DNA from: Symbiodinium natans
Lineage: Eukaryota > Sar > Dinophyceae > Suessiales > Symbiodiniaceae
Assembly (NCBI GenBank): GCA_905221605.1
Contig: CAJNDS010000066.1
Coordinates: 62,001-126,000, forward strand
Direction of reading: 5' to 3'
Length of the DNA stretch: 64,000 nucleotides
The translations under genes were made by a program, and so were the position numbers. Below are positions 1-10,088 of the stretch, piece by piece. Each line of letters opens with the position of its first letter. The stretch's first letter is position 1. The notes below the pieces were generated by a model, which did not search any database, was not told where the DNA came from, and saw only the letters and a program-made list of their open reading frames with translations.

Positions 1-1440
1 GAACTCGGAGCCCCGCGCAGCGGCCGATTTTTTGAGAGCACTTCAAGCCAGTTTACCCCGTGACTACACCTGATGCGGGACCCACAGCTAAGTGCTAGGC
101 CTAGTCACTTCTGGACCTGCTGGAATAGGTCGAAGCAGCAGTTCCTCACATCCCTTCTGGGCCTTCTGGCGAAAGTTCCGGCAGCCGTTTGCAGGGCTTA
201 ATCACTTCTGCGCCTTCTGGAGAAGTTTTAGGCAGCAGTTTGAGAGGCCTACTTACTGCTGGGCCTCCCGGAGAAGTTTAGGCAGCAGTTTGAGAGGCCT
301 AATCACTCTGAGCCCTCCAGGAAAGGTTGAGGCAGCAGTTTGAGAAGCCTAATCACTTCTGGGCCTTCAGGCAACTGTTGGGACAGCAGTTTGAGAGGCC
401 TAATCATTTCTGGGCCTTCTGAAAACCTTGAGGCATCAGTTTGAGAGGTCTACCACTGCTTTTGCGTGCCACAGCGCAGGAGGGCGGGCGCCCTCCTGGC
501 CGGGCAGTGAGACGGCAGGCAAGGTGCCCAAGCAACTGCCCCGCGCAGCGGCCGATTTTTGCGACTGCAAACCTGTCACAGAATGGGCAGTTTGCGGGGC
601 TTAATCACTTCTGGGCCTTCTGGAGAAGTTTTAGGCAGCAGTTTGAGAGGCCTACTTACTGCTGGGCCTTCCGGAGAAGTTTAGGCAGCAGTTTGAGAGG
701 CCTAATCACTCTGAACCCTCCAGGAAAGGTTGAGGCAGCAGTTTGAGAAGCCTAATCACTTCTGGGCCTTCAGGCAACTGTTGGGACAGCAGTTTGAGAG
801 GCCTAATCATTTCTGGGCCTTCTGAAAACCTTGAGGCATCAGTTTGAGAAGTCTACCCACTGCTTCTGCTTGCCACAGCGCAGGAGGGCGGGCGCCCTCC
901 TGGCCGGGCAGTGAAACTGCAGGCAAGGTGCCCAAGATGCCTGTCAATAGATGCGGCGTCCATTGCTTGGCATCCAGAAACTTAAAGATACTGTGGTCCC
1001 TCAACTGCCCCGCGCAGCGGCCGATTTTTGCGACTGCAAACCTGTCACAGAATGGGCAGTTTGCGGGGCTTAATCACTTCTGGGCCTTCTGGCGAAGTTT
1101 TAGGCAGCAGCTTGAGAGGCCTGCTTACTGCTGGGCCTTCCGGAGAAGTTCAGGCAGCAATTTGAGAGGCCTAGTCACTCTGAGCCCTCCAGGAAAGGTT
1201 GAGGCAGCAGTTTGAGAAGCCTAATCACTTCTGGGCCTTCAGGCAACTGTTGGGACAGCAGTTTGAGAGGCCTAATCATTTCTGGGCCTTCTGAAAACCT
1301 TGCGGCATCAGTTTGAGAGGTCTACCCACTGCTTCTGCTTGCCACAGCGCAGGAGGGCGGGCGCCCTCCTGGCCGGGCAGTGAAACTGCAGGCAAGGTGC
1401 TCAAGATGCCTGTCAATAGATGCGGCGTCCATTGCTTGGC
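1..1440. repeat. Three-copy macro-tandem repeat built on a ~50-bp subrepeat
   Basis: A unit of roughly 400-470 bp recurs at about 439, 841 and 1312. Each copy carries the phrase GCAGGAGGGCGGGCGCCCTC, which is a near-perfect palindrome, followed by copies of a ~50-bp subrepeat containing AGGCAGCAGTTTGAGAGG and CTGGGCCTTC. The start of a further copy (CCCCGCGCAGCGGCCGATTT) lies at bases 11-30. The same ~50-bp subrepeat returns at 38,487-38,760, so it is a dispersed family. ORFs here are read through repeats and are not supported as genes. Confidence 0.85.
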
Positions 1441-2289
1441 CTTGTGATATCTCTCCGCCTTGCTCGCAGGTCCCGCAGGTCAATAAGCTTCAGGCTCGAG
1501 ATCTCTCTTCCTGCTGCTCCCTGGTCCGGAGAGCCCATAGGCTTTAGGTTGGCGATTTATCTGCGTGCTGCTCCCAGGTCTCGTAGGCCCAAAGGCTTCA
1601 GGTTCGTGCTTTCCGGGTAAGTACTGACACGGCCTCCGCCCTATGCTGCGACTAGCACTGTCACAAGAATGAGGGGCAGACCAGAAACCTAAGCAGCAAA
1701 CCTAAACCCTAAATGCGAAGACCTACACACCCAACTACTGCCACCACGCACAGAGCTGCACACAGACGAGCCCGCCAGGCTCATCAACAAGACGCCTTCG
1801 CGGAGCCCCGCAGCGCTAGGCGCATGATTGGCAAGTGGATGTGAGGAAGCATTTTGAGTAGATGGGAATGCTACTAAAGGATATTTAACACTACACCTCA
1901 GCTAGCCCGGCACGCTTGCACAAACTGGCAAGGATTTGGGCCCCCCAGCGTGACTGCAGGTTTTGGGATTCCCCCCCCCCCTCTTGGCAATTCCGGTACT
2001 CCGTACAACGGGGGCCAGAATAACCCTGATGAAAGAACCATATGCACAAAGGGCCCCCTGCGTGCCGGTTGATTTACCTAATGAGAGTACACTTGTCATG
2101 GCCATCATCACAACTCATGACTCCTCACCTGGTTTTTTGTAGTTGCAGGCCAACCTGCTTTTGGTTCTGCAACTCTTTTTATTCCTTCACCGCTCCGCAA
2201 GAGGGGAACTGCCCGGGTGCATCCCAACCTCCACAGTACACACCTGGGGCTTGGGCCGCCAGGCACAAGTGCCCGGTGATTTGGACTAC
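1441..2289. other. No gene seen
   Basis: Unique-looking sequence between two repeat fields. It holds one short AAACCCTAAA telomere-like string near 1701 and a C10 run near 1971. I see no ORF with a recognisable domain and no RNA gene. Confidence 0.6.
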
Positions 2290-2715
2290 ATAGGGACCTG
2301 AGAACCGGTGACATATACTGAACCTGGAACGCCCGGCACAAGACCCACGGGGTTTGTGCTGCACTCTGTTGAACCTGGGACGTCTGGCAATAGACCCACT
2401 GTGGTCCATGCTGCAATAAGGACCTGAGGACCTGTGGCATTTGCTGGACCTGGGACGCCTGGCACAAGACCCACAGTGGCTTGTGCTGCAATAGGGACCT
2501 GACCTGATGAGAACCTGCGGCATCTGCTGAACCTGGGACGCCTGGCACAAGACCAACGACGGTCTGTGCTGCTATAGGAACTGATCCCACAGACCGGACC
2601 TGCGGCATCTGCTGAGCCTGGGACGCCTGACAAAACTAACCAAAACAAAACCCACGGTGGTATGTGCTGCAACAAAGACCTGAGGACCTGTGGCATCTGC
2701 TACATTTGCGGGTGC
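2290..2715. repeat. ~65-70-bp tandem repeat
   Basis: Copies share GGACCTGAGGACCTGTGGCA-like starts, then CTGAACCTGGGACGCCTGGC and CACAAGACCCACGGTGG, then GTGCTGCAATAGG. About six diverged copies are present. Minus-strand ORFs read through them and are shadows. Confidence 0.8.
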
Positions 2716-3300
2716 CCACGGGCACGCCTGACCTGGAGGGGCCTGTGCACCTTGATGAGTGTGTGGGCACCTGCGAGCACGCCTGAGCCGGAAGGGCCTG
2801 TGCACCTGGAGCCTGTGCCTTACTGGCACCTGTAAGCACGTCTGACCCGGAAGGGCCTGTGCACCTTGAGCCTGCACATGTGCGGGCACCTGCGAGCACG
2901 CCTGACCCGGAAGGGCCTGTGCACATTGAGCCTGTGCCTTTGCTGGCACCTGTAAGGGCCTGTGCATCTTGAACCTGCGCATATGCGGGCACCTGCAAGC
3001 ACGCTTGACCCGGTAGGGCCTGTGCACCTTGAGCCTGTGCATTTGCAGGCACTTGCACGCACGCCTGACCCGGCGGGGCCTGTGCACCTTGAGCCTGCGC
3101 GGGCACCTGCAAGCACGCCTGACCCGGAAGGGCCTGTGCACTTTGAGCCTGTGCATTTGCTGGCACCTGCAAGCACGCCTGACCCGGAAGGGCCTGTGCA
3201 CCTGGAGCCTGTGCATGTGCGGGCACCTACAGCCACGCCTGACCCGGACGGGCCTGGGCACCTCGAGCCTGTGCATATGCGGGCACCTGGCGGCAGGGCC
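2716..3300. repeat. ~60-bp tandem repeat, about nine copies
   Basis: The unit contains GGGCCTGTGCACCTTGAGCC, then TGTGCATTTGC with GGCACCTGCAAGCACGCC, then TGACCCGGAA. The array is open in several frames on both strands (up to 360 codons on the minus strand). That is expected of a repeat with few stop codons and is not evidence of a gene. Confidence 0.85.
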
Positions 3301-4300
3301 CGTACTAGCTGGGGGGCATGGCACTTGTACTGAGCGCACTTCACTGTTGCAAAGAGTTGACACGCTGCACGGGTGGGAGAGGCAGGCATGCTCAGTAATG
3401 GGGCAATTGTGCGAAGGCCTAACCTTTGCTGCGTTCACGCTCTTACTAGCAGACAAAGGCCAGTGCAATGCGCAAAGCACTTCCTTGGCGTTCTCGCTCT
3501 TACTAACCAAGGGAAGCGCACAAACAGACAGACACCCACCTTCCCCGTCCACGACGGCAAAATCAACACCAGCAACATGTAGTGCTCTCGGCCGGGTGGG
3601 CCTGACGAGTGCAGTTTGGGCCAATCGAGAATGATGCGCGGCGTTCAACAGCAAACATTGATCTCAGACTGCGGCAAAAACATGCTCCTATCTTCACATG
3701 CACCGCAAAGTTAAAAGGTTTGGTGAAAATGAATTCGCACTTGCGACATAATGCAGATACCTTACGCCGAAGCTATCCGTACTGCACATATGCGCAAGAA
3801 ACTCAAAATACCGTGCTTGCGGAAGGAAACGGGCGTTCCCAACAGATATTAAACTAAACAACTCGGAAGAGAAAGAGAACGGGCGTTCTCAGTCTCACTA
3901 GTAAGCAAGAAAGAGAAACAAAGAGAAAGAGAACGGGCGTTCTCAGTCTCGAATAGTTAGAGAAAGTTGGCAGGACAACTGAGGGCTCAGTTGACGCAAC
4001 TTTCGAGCGCTCAACCCACAAAGACTCAAGGGAGAGCCAATGCAGCTTGCAAAGTGTTTACAGTGCGAAATCCAAAGCCAAGCTTTGGATTCTTCTTGCA
4101 AGCGGGCGCTCACAAGGAACTGCGCAATGCTAAGAAGCCCCAGCTACACAGCAAACACAGCACCAAGCACACCTACGCCTCCAGGCTGTCCCAGAGGGGG
4201 CCGCTACCTACGAGTAGGGTTCCAAGCAAAGAAGGACCTTTAGCAACGGACTCCCACCCCTCCTACGGCTCCCCTGGTGGCTTAACCACCTCGAGCAGAC
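3301..4300. other. No gene seen; small hairpin repeat at 3865-3955
   Basis: Mostly unique sequence. At about 3866-3893 and 3925-3953 the phrase GAGAAAGAGAACGGGCGTTC recurs. Its core GAGAAC-GGGC-GTTCTC is a perfect 6-bp stem with a 4-base loop. No supported ORF. Confidence 0.5.
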
Positions 4301-4305
4301 GCGGC

Positions 4306-4326
4306 CTTGAGCCAAAAGGCTACGGA
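4306..4326 (-). other. Relic dinoflagellate spliced-leader sequence
   Basis: Read on the minus strand these 21 bases begin TCCGTAGCC and end TTTTGGCTCAAG. The dinoflagellate spliced leader is 22 nt with the same start and end, and an A between CC and TTTT. The match is therefore complete apart from that one missing A. No GT donor follows CTCAAG, so this is not an intact SL-RNA gene. It looks like a leader carried into DNA by retroposition of a trans-spliced mRNA. The downstream sequence (toward lower coordinates) has no ORF I recognise. Confidence 0.85.
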
Positions 4327-4349
4327 AAAACAAAGGGCTTTGTCCATAG

Positions 4350-4772
4350 TCCCGAGCTGCCTGTAGGTGCGAGCGCTGTCCGTGTGGAAAACGGAACCTG
4401 GTGCAATGCGACTGCTACCGTCTGGCATCAGAAGAGCTTCCCTCAACTTGTCCAGGCTGATTGAACCACCTCCTTCTTGACCGCCTTCAGAAAGGCGCAA
4501 GCCAAACCTTACTGCTGCCCCCGACGTGCAATTTACACCACGCGATTGCCCACTGTCTTGCTTTGAAAACTGATCTTGTCAAGTTCAATGTCTTGTCCCA
4601 CACCACCAATCTGCATTGTGTTGTTCAGCCTGTCGATGATCGGAGTCAAGAACTTTCGAAAAGAAGAAAACAAGGTTCGTGGATCGATGATCAATTTCCA
4701 ACACCAATCCGGCTTTGTTAGAGATGCCGGGCGACCTCTGGAGCGCTCCAGAGGTTGCGCCTTTTTTTGCAA
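4350..4772 (-). pseudogene. Degenerate ISXO2/IS1595-like (Merlin-type) DDE transposase fragment
   Basis: On the minus strand a frame from 4772 contains QIGGVGQDIELDKISF, which resembles the ISXO2 'GG.g..VEiDE' motif around the first catalytic acid. A second frame from about 4500 has REALLMPDGSSRIAPGSVF followed by HTDSARTYRQLG, which resembles the segment around the second catalytic Asp (v.TD....Y..l). The two parts are in different frames with stops between, and no C-terminal part follows. In the family these residues sit in a DDE nuclease that moves short-TIR transposons. The piece adjoins a repeat (4815-4976) that has a second copy at 53,131-53,291. Identification rests on two short motifs, so it is moderate. 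Confidence 0.5.
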
Positions 4773-4814
4773 GATCTATGATGAAGATGCTTGGTTTTTT
4801 TGTTTTGGATTGTT

Positions 4815-4976
4815 GGCATTTATTGGCATCATATGCTTGGCTTAGATTTTGCTTTTTTGACAATTTTGGTGTTAAGTATGGCCAAAATAACTCTGGAAGC
4901 AAAGCAATCCATGGGCAAGCTTGGTCAAGACAGACGAGTTCGTAACTTTCCGAAAGCAAAGTGACGAAGAAACGTC
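4815..4976. repeat. Repeat shared in inverted orientation with 53,131-53,291
   Basis: About 160 bp, roughly 90% identical by eye to the reverse complement of 53,131-53,291. The shared stretch runs from GCATTTATTGGCA to AAGTGACGAAGAAACGTCA. The terminal GTGACG-AAGAAA-CGTCA is a small hairpin. It lies directly beside the ISXO2-like transposase relic and is probably part of that transposon. Confidence 0.75.
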
Positions 4977-5964
4977 AACCTGGAACACGTGAAAAAGATG
5001 ATTAAGAACTCGACCAGTTGATCCAGCTGGTTGCAGGATTGAAAGTCGCAAGAACTTGAAAGTTAAGCAAAGGCAACACCGAAGACCCAAGGCAACAGCC
5101 AAGTGCACAGAGATCGAAGTCCAAATCAGGATATACAATAATACACAAAAATACAACAATATACAAGTATAGACCAGAACATGCAGCAATATACACGTAC
5201 AAAAAAGAATAACATACAATAATTTTCAGTCATTGACAATAATATTCAACAATAGACAACAATATACAAAACATTTCAATAAAATACAACAGTATGTTCA
5301 ATAATTTTCAAAAATATGCAAAAATATACAGTAATATAGGAAAACACAATGACATACAATAAAATAAAGTAGGAAATACAAACATACAAAAATATACAAT
5401 AGTAGACAATAATGTACAATAATATACAAAAATATACAAGAGTATACAAAAACAGACTATAATATAGAATAATCTGCAAGAATATACAAAGAAAATTCAA
5501 TAATATACAATAATATACAGTAATCTGCAAAAAAGAGGAGAATATACAAAAAAACTAAAAGACACACACAAATACATGCAATAATATGCAATATGATACA
5601 AAAAATACAAGAAAATACAAGACAATACAGTAATACTCAACAATATATACAACAATATACAATACCATGCAAGAATATACAATGTCATACAATATTATAC
5701 AAGAATATACAATACTTTGCCATAGTATACATGCTGTGATTTTTGCACTTCGACACCGCCAGTTGCAGTACATCTCGACTTTCCAGCTTCCAGCTTTCTT
5801 ACTGCATGCACACGCACCCTTCTCTGTGCACTTGGCTGTTGCCTTCTTCACTGTTGCCTTTGCTTAACTTTCAAGTTCTTGCGCACTTTTCAATTCTGCG
5901 ACAAGCTGCTTGATCAACCTGGTCGAGTTCTTGATCATCTTCTTCACGTGGGCTGGTTACAACG
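4973..5964. mobile_element. Foldback (long-TIR) element with an ATACAA core
   Basis: The left arm (about 4973-5118) and right arm (about 5822-5964) are inverted copies. The left arm reads CACGTGAAAAAGATGATTAA, then GAACTCGACCAGTTGATC and later CTTGAAAGTTAAGCAAAGGC. The right arm carries the complements, including GCCTTTGCTTAACTTTCAAG and GATCATCTTCTTCACGTG. The 0.7-kb interior is an A-rich ATACAA satellite. No transposase is encoded, so this is a non-autonomous foldback or MITE-like structure. Confidence 0.7.
5120..5735. repeat. ATACAA/AATATACAA satellite
   Basis: Degenerate repeats of ATACAATA and AATATACAA fill about 600 bp between the two foldback arms. ORFs in this stretch (runs of Tyr, Ile and Leu on the minus strand) are low-complexity shadows. 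Confidence 0.9.
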
Positions 5965-6568
5965 TCGATGAGAATTATGCATTTCGAGAGGCTGTCGATT
6001 CTGCCGGCTGGAGGCCGCAGAGCTGGGAATCGGAGGGGCTCTAAAGTGCTTGCAAAACAGCCGCGCGGTGACTTGAGAGCAGATGCATCATCGCGCGCTC
6101 GCGCGCGCTGGCAAGCACGCCTAACTGGTAAATAGCTGGAACTTAATTTGAGGTTCAGGTCAAGAAATTTCTCAATCTGTCGGTCAATTTGACCGACAGA
6201 TCAAGAAATTTTTCAAGACCAGGGGGCGGACCTTTGCGCGCTTCGCGCGCTAGCGCGCTGGCGCGCGGTGTGAGGGGCGGCGGCGCTTCGGAGCGCTTGC
6301 AAGGCGCGGCGGAGGCTTTCGAGGCTGTTTGGCAGTTAGCTCGAAAGCGCTTGGCAGCTTGAAAGCGCTCGGCAGTCATCTCGTAGCTGTTTGGCAGTCA
6401 GCTCGTAGGCTGTTTGGCATACAGCTCGTAGGCTGTTTGGCATGCAGCTCGTAGGCTGTTGGGCATGCAGCCTCAAAGCAGCCGCGAAATCCCGTTTTGC
6501 AAGCATTCTAGAGCCCCTCCGATCGCTCGAGCTCCGGGCCGTAGGCTCGAGAATCGACAGTCTCTCGA
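5965..6568 (+). mobile_element. Long-TIR element, copy A (truncated at both ends)
   Basis: Matches 52,411-53,047 (copy B) in the same orientation from TCGATGAGAATTATGCATTT to GAATCGACAGTCTCTCGA. It contains the TIR-inner blocks, the central palindrome at 6165-6211, and 20-23-bp repeats around GGCAGTCAGCTCGTAG. The outermost ~65 bp of the TIRs present in copy B are missing at both ends. Compared with copy B, several CG dinucleotides are TG or CA here, a pattern expected from methyl-CpG decay. No protein is encoded. Confidence 0.8.
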
Positions 6569-7345
6569 CCTTTGTGCTTCCATTGCTGTGACCAAAGATC
6601 CAGCAACTCCACCAGGTTATGCTCGGTGGGGTGCTCTAGAACGGCCTGGCAAGCCTGCTCCATTTCACATATTATTACGTTGCGCGGTTACTCTGTTATT
6701 TCGGCCCTATGGCCCTAAAACACCATGCCGCACCCCAAATTTCGGCCTCTCCCTGCGGTGCCTGCGATCGAGCCCGCCGGCAGGCCGATTTCGGCCCTAT
6801 CACACGGGCTTGCGCGACGCCCATCTCGAGTGTGCCCCGCGCTGGGGTTTTGACGCACTTTCGGGCCGATTAAGTGCCCCGTGCGGAACCGGTGCCAAGA
6901 CGCCGTCGAACCAGTGCGGCGGGGACCATCGATCGGTCCGATCCACGGCAAGGTCTTGAAATCAAGTTTCGCACGGGCCAGGCGGATAGCGCGATTTCGA
7001 GCCGACGTCCCCTGCGTTTTCGGGTCACAATCGCGCTCTTCGGTTCATGGGGGGACAGGAGGTCTGCCAGACCTGGGTGTTTTCGGGCAGCGGGTGTGCG
7101 GGTTGGGGGTTTGGGGCATGTGATGCTCGATGATGCTCGTTATTTCCTTATTTTGCCATTTGTAGTGGTATTTTAGAGACGTTTTCGATCAGCTTTCCGT
7201 GATCTTTTTCCATGAGTTGGAGACGGTGTGAGCCCGGCCCTGAGTGCTGCTCATTTCTTCTGCAGTGGTTATGTGGAGCAGGGACATGTGTTTTGAACCA
7301 CGTGTTTTTCTTTGAGGCTCGAAGTGCTTCAGGGGGTTGGTACTT
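6569..7345. other. No gene seen
   Basis: GC-rich, CpG-rich sequence between the long-TIR element and the first ORF of the retroelement region. ORFs on both strands are short and have no domain I recognise. The left boundary of the DIRS-like element may lie here or to the right, but I could not identify it. Confidence 0.5.
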
Positions 7346-7864
7346 ATGACTGCCCTCAGGGATTCGCTAGCTCGTCACATTGACGAGAATCATCCCATGG
7401 AAGATTCCACTGTGGAGACTCATGCAGACCGTCCTTTCAGCTTCTGTGAATATGATAGAGTTGCTTTATGGGAGATTGATACGAAAATTATGGAACATCA
7501 TTCTCGTCTTCGCCGATGTTTACAACACATTGCATCTTTGGAAGGTGACATTCGCAAGGCTCGCGAGTCGTTTTTGACTTCTCAGAGTCAGCAGCAGACA
7601 TCAATGTCAGTTCTGTGCTGTGATGTCGAACAACTCTTTCAGGCGATCCACGCTTTGCGACACATGGCTGAACTGCAATTTGATTTACTTAGGCACCTTC
7701 AGGAGTCGTTTAGACTTCATGCAGATATGATGGTGTGGTCCTTGACGATTGCGGGGATCACGATGTACAACCGTGAGCCCATGCCTCCACCTCAGTTCCC
7801 ATCGTTAGCGGTTCGCATGAGGCATTTCAGGCATGGCCGGAGGCCTGGCCCATACTCGCCATGA
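7346..7864 (+). CDS. Uncharacterised 172-aa ORF
   Basis: From the ATG at 7346 the ORF encodes about 172 residues and is open to the TGA at 7862-7864. The middle (about residues 40-130) looks helical with heptad-like spacing (for example IDTKIMEHHSRLRRCLQHIA), suggesting a coiled coil. The C-terminus is basic (MRHFRHGRRPGPYSP). I do not recognise a domain. It lies upstream of the RS-rich and recombinase ORFs on the same strand and may be a small accessory or 5' ORF of that retroelement, but nothing in the sequence proves this. Confidence 0.4.
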   Translation: MTALRDSLARHIDENHPMEDSTVETHADRPFSFCEYDRVALWEIDTKIMEHHSRLRRCLQHIASLEGDIRKARESFLTSQSQQQTSMSVLCCDVEQLFQAIHALRHMAELQFDLLRHLQESFRLHADMMVWSLTIAGITMYNREPMPPPQFPSLAVRMRHFRHGRRPGPYSP

Positions 7865-8593
7865 CTGGTGAAATTGTGACAGACGTGACTGTCTATAGAC
7901 GAAATCTTGTCAGAAAAGGCAAGAGAAAACAGTGCACCGGCTTGAGTTTGGCTGAGTGCTGTCAAACCTTATCTGCTTGAGCATTTTTAGAGTCTGTGTT
8001 TGCTTATGCTGTCTCGGTTAACATCAGGACACATGTCATGCTATTGGATCGTGGCATCAGCTATGTTGTCGGCCCTGAGCTCAGAGTGCTTGATACATTC
8101 GGGTGCAGATCTCGCCTCGGGCTTAGCTGCCTGTTGCCGAGGATTGTTGTTGGGTGCTTTGTTTGTTGTTTGGAGGAGGAGTGCACTTGTTTTGCGACCT
8201 CACGAGTGACAGACTCATGTGCATTGTGATGCAGTGCAGTTTTGGAGAATCGTTTTGAGGCTTGCTTTTTTGTGTAAGTTTGATCACACGACCTAGGTCG
8301 TGTCTTGATTCTGAGCCGAAAGCTCGAGCCAGAAGTGCTCTCATGAAAAGCGTAGAGCCCACGAGGGCTGGCCGAGAAGAGCCTCGCAAACACTTGATGT
8401 GTATCAACAAGGAAAGGAAGGATCGGCGCCGCAGAGTATCGGTGGTATGCACAGATGTGGTCCTTGCAGCAAGTGCTCGTGAAATATTTGTGCTTCGTTG
8501 GCCCAAAACCTTAGTTTGGGGCGTGACTCGCCGGGGCATTTTGTGCAGGAGCACGGAAACCTGTGACACGAAGGCAGGTGCCTGGTGGGCCAG
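7865..8593. other. No gene seen
   Basis: Spacer between the 172-aa ORF and the RS-rich ORF. ORFs on both strands overlap each other and show no motif. A short palindrome CACACGACCTAGGTCGTG lies near 8284. Confidence 0.5.
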
Positions 8594-9902
8594 ATGTACC
8601 CATGGCCATTGATGCCACCTTTTGGGACAGAGTCCCGGAGCAGTCGCCGTAGGCGGCGCAGCAGCTCAGACTCGCGCTCAAGAGAGCGAACGAGAGATCG
8701 TTCAAGGGGTCGGCGTAGGTCCAGGAGGACGGAACGCAGTCGTGGGAGCACCCCACCCCGTCGCGAGACGGCACCACCACCCATGCCACCACCACCTGCG
8801 TTACCCATGGCCAGCCCAGGGCACGTGTGGCAACAGGTGCCGGTGATGCAGCCACCGGCCTCCCAAGCTTTGCTTGGCGTGGGGCGAGAGGCAGCCTCCA
8901 GCTGGAAGGATAGCTGGAAGTCTCAGTGGAAGCAACCCCAACGAAAGCCATGGAATAAGTGGCAGAACGAGGCTTGGAAGAAGAACAAGCCAGAGGAAGA
9001 TCGTGGCAGGCCTGCTGCGAGTTACAATGTTAAGGAAGCCACACCCGAGGAGATTCGGGCAGCTGCGGCCCGGAAATCAGCTGCTGAGAAGGCTGAAACG
9101 GATGAGATTACCCTGGAGGATGAAGACGCTGATGACGGGGAATATCTCAAAGCCCTGTGGGAGTCGGCTAACACGGCTGCATGGGCGGCCACGGATCGGC
9201 CTCTCAGTGCACGTGAGTTGGTTGAGAAGGGGCAGCTTGAGCCCTGGTGGAAGTACCCTTTGGTACAAGATTGCGGCCAAATTTTCCGAGGCTTCGGAGT
9301 GTAAGTCCCTCATGGCACACCTCTCGGTGCCAGATGCAGTGGCTGGAAGAATGGCCGCGATTATGGCGGCTTTTCGGCATTATGGCCGCCCGCTGGAGGG
9401 CGATGGTGATTTGGCCCAGAAGGTTGGACCGGAGATGCTCACTTTTGATGTCCCGGGCCAAAACGTTTTGTTCGTGGGCTGCAACATCAAGGGACCGAGC
9501 TTTGTCCATGATGCCAACTATGCCAGCCAGGCCACGATGTGTCATGGCACTAGTTTTGCTTCGGTGATTGGCGTTGCCCAATGCGGAGAAATCACTGTGG
9601 GGGACAACCGGGAAGATGGCTTCCCGGCTTATGGCTTTAGTGCTCGTGGTGCCCTGGTGGGGTACTCGAAGGATGCCATGGTGGCGGCTGTGAAGAAGAC
9701 AGCGAGCCGAGCAAAGTCCCTCGGAGGGGCTATGCTGGTGGTGGAAGCTGAGCTTCCTGGGCCCACCCCTCAGGTGGAAGGTGGACACGACTACCTCCAT
9801 TCGGCATGCCGAGATGCGGGCTCAGTGCGCTCTGGGGAGCATTTTCTGCTCTCGCCTAAGCATGTTGTGCTTCGTGGCATAGCAGTGGGGTGGCCTCGCT
9901 GA
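8594..9902 (+). pseudogene. RS-rich ORF with a possible ADP-ribosyltransferase-like C-terminal half (one frameshift)
   Basis: From the ATG at 8594 the first frame (to 9304) opens with a strong Arg-Ser domain (SRSSRRRRRSSSDSRSRERT), a proline-rich stretch, a Trp/Lys-rich stretch (WKDSWKSQWKQPQRKPWNKW) and an acidic helix. Near 9270 the sense switches to the frame that ends at 9902. It reads FDVPGQNVLFVGCNIKGPSF, then MCHGTSFASVIGVAQCGEIT, then GFPAYGFSARGALVGYS. HGT followed by a G-Y-F-type element resembles the NAD-binding core of PARP/KptA-like ADP-ribosyltransferases; this is inference from two short motifs. It is co-oriented with and 187 bp upstream of the recombinase ORF. It could instead be a host gene next to the element. 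Confidence 0.5.
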
Positions 9903-10088
9903 AAGGGTGAGCCGGACCCTTAGTATGAACAGCACGGGCTGCAGCGATCGGGCAGATCGGAAACAATGAGTTTGCACATGTGAATGTGGTCTTTTCTGTA
10001 CATGCATCAAGTTCGCCAGCAGGGACAACTCAATTTGTTGCTTTTGTGATGCGTCGGCTCAATTGTTCATATAGTATCTGGAGAGTGT

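Noticed and set aside
2572..3654. 360-codon minus-strand ORF
   Set aside because: It reads through the ~60-bp tandem repeat; other frames on both strands are open as well, and there is no domain.
5276..5851. Hydrophobic Tyr/Ile/Leu-rich ORFs that look like membrane proteins
   Set aside because: They are the complement of the ATACAA satellite.
8061..8951. Overlapping minus-strand ORFs upstream of the retroelement
   Set aside because: Antisense shadows of the RS-rich ORF; no motifs.
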